Source: B1-G15 sp964346135
GTDB lineage: Archaea > Thermoproteota > Bathyarchaeia > Bathyarchaeales > Bathyarchaeaceae
Length of the DNA stretch: 8,516 bases
Assembly (NCBI GenBank): GCA_964346135.1
Contig: CAYFTS010000139.1
Coordinates: forward strand, 1 to 8,516
Direction: 5' to 3'
The notes under the pieces are model-generated. The model was given only the letters and a program-made list of their open reading frames with translations, ran no database searches and had not been told where the DNA came from. Position numbers and translations under genes: made by a program. Every line of letters begins with the position of its first letter. The stretch's first letter is position 1. Of the stretch, positions 5,284 to 8,516 are shown one piece after another.

Positions 5284-6083
5284 AACTGAGAGAATGTTTC
5301 GAGCTGGCTGAGAAACGGAAGATTACGTCTGGTACCAAGGAATGGGCAGATTATAATGTCAATTGCATAAAAGGTTGCTATAACAATTGTAGATATTGCT
5401 ATGCTAAAGTGATGGCTAAAAGATTCGGTCGAAGTACGGATGATACATGGAAGAATATGGAAATAAAAACGGATCTGCTTAGCAAAAATTTCAAAAAGTG
5501 GCCTGGTCGAGTGATGTTCCCAAGTACACATGATATTTTCGATATCTCACCATTTAAGGAGGCTTGTTTTATTGTTCTGAGGAAACTGCTGGAGAGCGGA
5601 AATGACGTGTTAATTACTACGAAGCCCAGAATTACCATAATCCAAGAGATAGACCAGCAATTTAGCCATTACAAGGAACAGATACAATTTAGATTCACTT
5701 TAACTTCTATTGAAGACAAACTTCTGGAGTTTTGGGAACCCAATGCATCCAGAATCAAAGAAAGACTAGTCTCTCTTAAGTATGCTTTCCGAAGAAGATT
5801 CAAGACAAGTATATCAATCGAACCATTCCTAGATTATGACCCTACGGAACTGATCGAAACTATAGCACCTTTCACTACCGAATCGATATGGGTAGGGAGA
5901 ATGAACTACATTCCTCGTAAAAACCTCTCTAACGAAGAGAAACCGTATTACAATAAAATTCGGAAGAATTATGAGACCAACCATTTGTGGGAATTATATA
6001 ACAAGCTAAACAGACGTCCCAAAGTTAGGTTCAAAGACAGCGTAAGAATCCAACTTGGCATAAGGACTCGTAATAGGTGTTGA
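5280..6083 (+). CDS. Radical SAM protein, SPL-like / Gp37-Gp68-like three-Cys-motif family
   Basis: Predicted [4Fe-4S]-dependent radical enzyme using S-adenosylmethionine; the substrate is unknown. The iron-sulfur motif is C33-x3-C37-x2-C40 followed by YA, in GCYNNCRYCYAKVMAKRFG, with an additional cysteine C29 four residues earlier. This resembles the GC...C..CYA motif of spore-photoproduct-lyase-like and phage Gp37/Gp68-type proteins. Other family hallmarks are MFPSTHDIFDISPF (79-92), GNDVLITTKPR (107-117), FRFTLTSIEDKLLEFWEPNA (137-156), ERLVSLKYAF (161-170), SISIEPFLDYDP (177-188) and IWVGRMNY (203-210). The 267 residues form a complete compact TIM-barrel-type enzyme. The ATG overlaps the upstream stop (ATGA) and has GAGGA 9 nt before it, so it should be translated with the TcmP-like gene; it in turn overlaps the kinase gene. 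The cysteines make catalysis likely; DNA repair, nucleotide modification and RNA modification remain open. Confidence 0.85.
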   Translation: MKLRECFELAEKRKITSGTKEWADYNVNCIKGCYNNCRYCYAKVMAKRFGRSTDDTWKNMEIKTDLLSKNFKKWPGRVMFPSTHDIFDISPFKEACFIVLRKLLESGNDVLITTKPRITIIQEIDQQFSHYKEQIQFRFTLTSIEDKLLEFWEPNASRIKERLVSLKYAFRRRFKTSISIEPFLDYDPTELIETIAPFTTESIWVGRMNYIPRKNLSNEEKPYYNKIRKNYETNHLWELYNKLNRRPKVRFKDSVRIQLGIRTRNRC

Positions 6084-6649
6084 GGGACTTGCTAGATGAT
6101 ACCGATACAAACGGGATTTTCTCTTCATTATCTGTCTCAGGACAATGTTGCTCTGGAAAATCTACTTTGTGTAAAATTCTTTCAAAGAAACTCAACTGGG
6201 CACACGTTAACGTAGGAAATGAATATAGGAAGATTGCTAGACTCAAAGGCTTAGAAATCGAGAAATTTGGTTCCATCCCCGATATACTGCTTCGTCAAAT
6301 AGACGATCAAATCCACCAGCGTATTCAGACTGAAACAAACATAATATGGGATGGCCGACTGGCTTGCTATCTAGCTCGCGATAACATGAAAATCTTCAAA
6401 GTTTATTGTTTAGCAGATCTCGATATCCGTGCTGAGAGAGCTGCAAATCGAGACAAAATGCCCCTTGAGAAAGCTAAGAGAAAAGTTCTAACCCGAGACG
6501 TTGAAGAAGCAAATGTTTTCAAGAGGCTCTATAATATCTCGACTCAGTACAACTTAAAATGGGTGGATCTCCGTCTCAATACTTCTTCCAATTCTCCAGA
6601 AGAACTCGCTAATATAATAATACGAGCCCTTCGTAACGTTAATCTCTGA
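6077..6649 (+). CDS. Cytidylate-kinase-like P-loop nucleotide kinase
   Basis: The 190-residue product resembles archaeal CMP/dCMP kinases, which transfer phosphate from ATP to (d)CMP. Visible parts are the Walker A loop G22QCCSGKST30, a nucleotide-binding NVGNEYRKIA (45-54), DGRLACYLA (92-100) in place of the EGRLAG of archaeal CMP kinases, a LID-like arginine-rich IRAERAANRDKMPLEKAK (117-134), and TRDVEEANVFKRLYNI (139-154) matching the R...E..RY...Y segment. The length suits the family. The start is not ATG: GTG 6077 (AAGGA 6062-6066 upstream) or TTG 6080, which overlaps the previous stop as TTGA. Either way it is translationally coupled to the radical SAM gene. Housekeeping Cmk is normally linked to ribosomal protein genes in archaea, so this is probably a second, specialised copy that makes or uses a nucleotide for the upstream enzymes. 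Other acceptors such as a shikimate-type substrate or modified nucleoside cannot be excluded. Confidence 0.8.
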   Translation: MLRDLLDDTDTNGIFSSLSVSGQCCSGKSTLCKILSKKLNWAHVNVGNEYRKIARLKGLEIEKFGSIPDILLRQIDDQIHQRIQTETNIIWDGRLACYLARDNMKIFKVYCLADLDIRAERAANRDKMPLEKAKRKVLTRDVEEANVFKRLYNISTQYNLKWVDLRLNTSSNSPEELANIIIRALRNVNL

Positions 6650-6740
6650 ATGATACAACTCATTGATGTAACAAACTTCCAAACTTTGTGACTTTTATGT
6701 AAACGCGCAGGTCTTGAATGAACGCAATTATTTGTTTCAC

Positions 6741-6756
6741 TTCACGTTTTTGTGAA
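6741..6756. terminator. Weak hairpin between convergent genes
   Basis: TTCAC (6741-6745) and GTGAA (6752-6756) pair around GTTTTT, in a T-rich stretch between the kinase and EF-2 ends. It may help stop plus-strand transcription; the stem is only 5 bp, so support is thin. The rest of 6650-6785 shows nothing else I can support. Confidence 0.3.
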
Positions 6757-6785
6757 TTTATTGTTGCTCTAGTTTACGAAAAACG

Positions 6786-8516
6786 TTAAGCTTCATCAAT
6801 GAACCTGCTTGGTTTAGGTATTTCCGGCGACAAACCTCGTCTCTCACGTATTTTCCCTATAACAGTAAGCGCAAGGTTTTCCGGCACTCTTTCCCAATGA
6901 TCAAACGTGGACTGCCAGAACGCATGCCCTGAAGTAGCTGACCTCATTTCAGCGGATAAACCAAATGTTTCAGCAACTGGAATATACCCGTTGATCATGG
7001 TTATGGGACCCTTCTGCTCAGAAGAGAGTATTCTGCCTCGTTTTCGGATGATTATGCTTGTTACGTCTCCAACCCATTGCGCAGGAACAGACACACCAAT
7101 CTTGTACACGGGTTCCAGAAGCACGGATTTCGCCGTGAGGAATGAGCCTAAGAATGCTCTACGTATTGCGGGCATGATTTGAGCTGGACCACGATGCACG
7201 GGATCTTCGTGCAGTTGAACATCCAAAAGTTTTGCTTTGACGCCTCGCAACGGCTCTTCGCAGAGAGGACCGTTTTCGCATGCCCATCTGAAACCAGCAA
7301 TGGCCATTTCTTTCGCTTCTCTAAGGTATTGAATACCTTTTGTGAGGTCAATTAGAATATTTTTGTGTTCTTCAATAACCCAAACTTTTTTCGCCTCTTC
7401 AGTGGGCCATTTTGCCTCTGTGCGCAAAATTGTGCTTATGTTCTTTTGACCCATTATTCCTCCGATTTCTCCTTTCTCAATCATGTCTATGACTTTTTCC
7501 TCAAGGGGTTCCACTTGTATCCAGAATCGGTTGTGTTTGTTGGGACTTTTCGCCATCGCTACTACGCCTTTGTCGGATACGCTTTCTCTGTAAACAACGA
7601 TTGGTTTTGAGGTGATGAGGTCTAATCCTGGCGCAAAGTCTTTGAGGAACTTAACTGCAATTTCTAGGTGCAGTTCGCCCATGCCACTGAGTAGATATTC
7701 ACCGGTTTCCTTGTTTATTGTGGTTACTAGGTTAGGGTCTTCGATTGCTAGCCGGTGCATCACATCTACGAGGCGAGGTAGGTCTTTTGGGTGTTTAGGT
7801 TCTATTGCGATTGTTACGACGGGTTCGGAGACATATTTTATGCGTTCGAAAGGTGTCATTGCATCGCGATGTTCGATGTCGATAAGAGTTTCGCCGGCTC
7901 TTGCAAGGTCTAGTCCTAGTAATGCTGCTATGTTTCCCGCTACGATGCGGTCTACAACTTCTCTGAAGGCGCCCATGTACATGGAAACTTGTTGTACTCT
8001 ATAGTCTTTTTTGGCTCCGACTAGATAGATTTGTGTGCCTTCTTGTATCGCTCCTGAGAATAGTCGTCCAGTGGCGACTAGCCCTGCGTGTGGATCTAGC
8101 TGTGTTAGAGTGAGACATATTACGGTGGGTCCTTTTTCGTCGCAGGTTAGCATAGCTTGTCCTATTTCTGAGTCTAGGTCTCCTTTCCAGACTTTCGGGA
8201 TTCTATATCTTTGGGCTTCGATTGGATTTGGGAGATTTTTGACGACCATGTTCAGTATGGCAGTGTGGAGAGGGATTGTTTTCTGGAGTTCTTGCCATTT
8301 TTCTTTGCGGTAAGCATCTACCACGTCGCTGAATTTAATTCCTTTTTGTTGGGCTAATTCTACCGTGAAGCCCCATCGATGGAGGGCGGAGCCGAAGGCA
8401 ACTGTTCCCTTGGCTGGGTCTACTTTCCATTTGTTTTTGAATTCTTTTTCTCCGTAGAGGGAGATGAGATTGTTGAAGTCGCGAATTATACGGAGGAGTT
8501 TGTTTTGGATTTCATC
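6786..8516 (-). CDS. fusA: Elongation factor 2 (aEF-2), lacks N-terminus at window edge
   Basis: Translocation GTPase of the archaeal ribosome. 576 residues are present and the open frame runs to the right edge, so about 150 N-terminal residues (the G-domain P-loop and switch motifs) lie outside. A GTG at 8324 is internal and not the start: the in-frame sequence before it (DEIQNKLLRIIRDFNNLI, then LHRWGFTVELAQQKGIKF) is normal EF-2. Domain II contains VICLTLTQLDPHAGLVATGRLFSG, domain III GEYLLSGMGELHLEIAVKFL, domain IV RGVKAKLLDVQLHEDPVHRG and domain V GDVTSIIIRKRGRIL. The diphthamide target is the histidine of DPVHRG, codon 7196-7194, flanked by the usual archaeal context, so diphthamide modification is expected. 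It ends in the typical RFIDEA tail. Convergent with the kinase operon; unrelated to it in function. Confidence 0.96.
   Translation of the reverse strand, partial: DEIQNKLLRIIRDFNNLISLYGEKEFKNKWKVDPAKGTVAFGSALHRWGFTVELAQQKGIKFSDVVDAYRKEKWQELQKTIPLHTAILNMVVKNLPNPIEAQRYRIPKVWKGDLDSEIGQAMLTCDEKGPTVICLTLTQLDPHAGLVATGRLFSGAIQEGTQIYLVGAKKDYRVQQVSMYMGAFREVVDRIVAGNIAALLGLDLARAGETLIDIEHRDAMTPFERIKYVSEPVVTIAIEPKHPKDLPRLVDVMHRLAIEDPNLVTTINKETGEYLLSGMGELHLEIAVKFLKDFAPGLDLITSKPIVVYRESVSDKGVVAMAKSPNKHNRFWIQVEPLEEKVIDMIEKGEIGGIMGQKNISTILRTEAKWPTEEAKKVWVIEEHKNILIDLTKGIQYLREAKEMAIAGFRWACENGPLCEEPLRGVKAKLLDVQLHEDPVHRGPAQIMPAIRRAFLGSFLTAKSVLLEPVYKIGVSVPAQWVGDVTSIIIRKRGRILSSEQKGPITMINGYIPVAETFGLSAEMRSATSGHAFWQSTFDHWERVPENLALTVIGKIRERRGLSPEIPKPSRFIDEA

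Noticed and set aside
5187..5638. Minus-strand frames across the TcmP-like and radical SAM genes
   Set aside because: They are shadows of strongly supported plus-strand genes and show no family features.
5280..6083. Identification of the radical SAM protein as a viperin
   Set aside because: Its cysteine motif continues with YA and it has SPL-like blocks (PSTHDI, EPFLDY, GRMNY) that do not match viperin; only the link to a CMP-kinase-like gene is similar.
7365..8313. Plus-strand frames inside the EF-2 gene
   Set aside because: Antisense to a gene with continuous conserved EF-2 sequence; their composition is that of a complementary strand.
8322..8324. GTG 8324 as the start of EF-2
   Set aside because: Sixty-four further in-frame codons up to the window edge read as normal EF-2 sequence, so the gene continues outside.
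1..8516. CRISPR array or insertion sequence
   Set aside because: No regularly spaced repeats, transposase-like frames or paired terminal repeats with target duplications were seen.

Overview
The window reads as chromosomal DNA of an archaeon. The evidence is an archaeal-type elongation factor 2 with its diphthamide histidine, an archaeal-style valyl-tRNA synthetase N-terminus, a tRNA-Leu with a short D-loop intron (a feature of archaeal splicing), TATA-box promoters and poly-T terminators. The mix of ordinary TACK-type housekeeping genes with uncharacterised small proteins suggests a Bathyarchaeia-like lineage, but that placement is inference only.

Left part (1-1470). The start of valS runs off the left edge on the minus strand. 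After it come a degenerate tRNA-Leu-like remnant (minus), a TATA promoter, a complete TPP riboswitch (THI element) and a thiT gene for the substrate-binding subunit of an ECF thiamin transporter (plus). thiT ends just before an intact minus-strand tRNA-Leu(CAA) that carries a probable 15-nt intron in the D-loop. The riboswitch and thiT thus lie between an intact tRNA-Leu and a decayed tRNA-Leu-like sequence in the same orientation.

Middle part (1471-3857), all minus strand: a small beta-rich unknown protein (PH-like at a guess), an AT-rich spacer with a GC-rich island holding a possible short proline-rich ORF whose start overlaps the protease stop codon, a cytoplasmic HtrA-type serine protease with one PDZ domain, and a winged-helix regulator.

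Accessory part (3901-6649), plus strand: three genes with overlapping ends that look like one operon. They encode a divergent TcmP-like (three-Cys-motif partner) protein, a CxxxCxxC radical SAM protein of the SPL/Gp37-Gp68 type, and a cytidylate-kinase-like P-loop kinase. The winged-helix gene is transcribed divergently 43 bp away and could regulate them. A radical SAM enzyme translated together with a CMP-kinase-like enzyme recalls the viperin/CMPK2 pairing, so nucleotide modification or defence is a reasonable but unproven hypothesis. This cluster is the best candidate for an undescribed system here.

Right part (6650-8516): a short convergent spacer, then most of aEF-2 on the minus strand, cut by the window edge so that the N-terminal GTPase motifs are missing.
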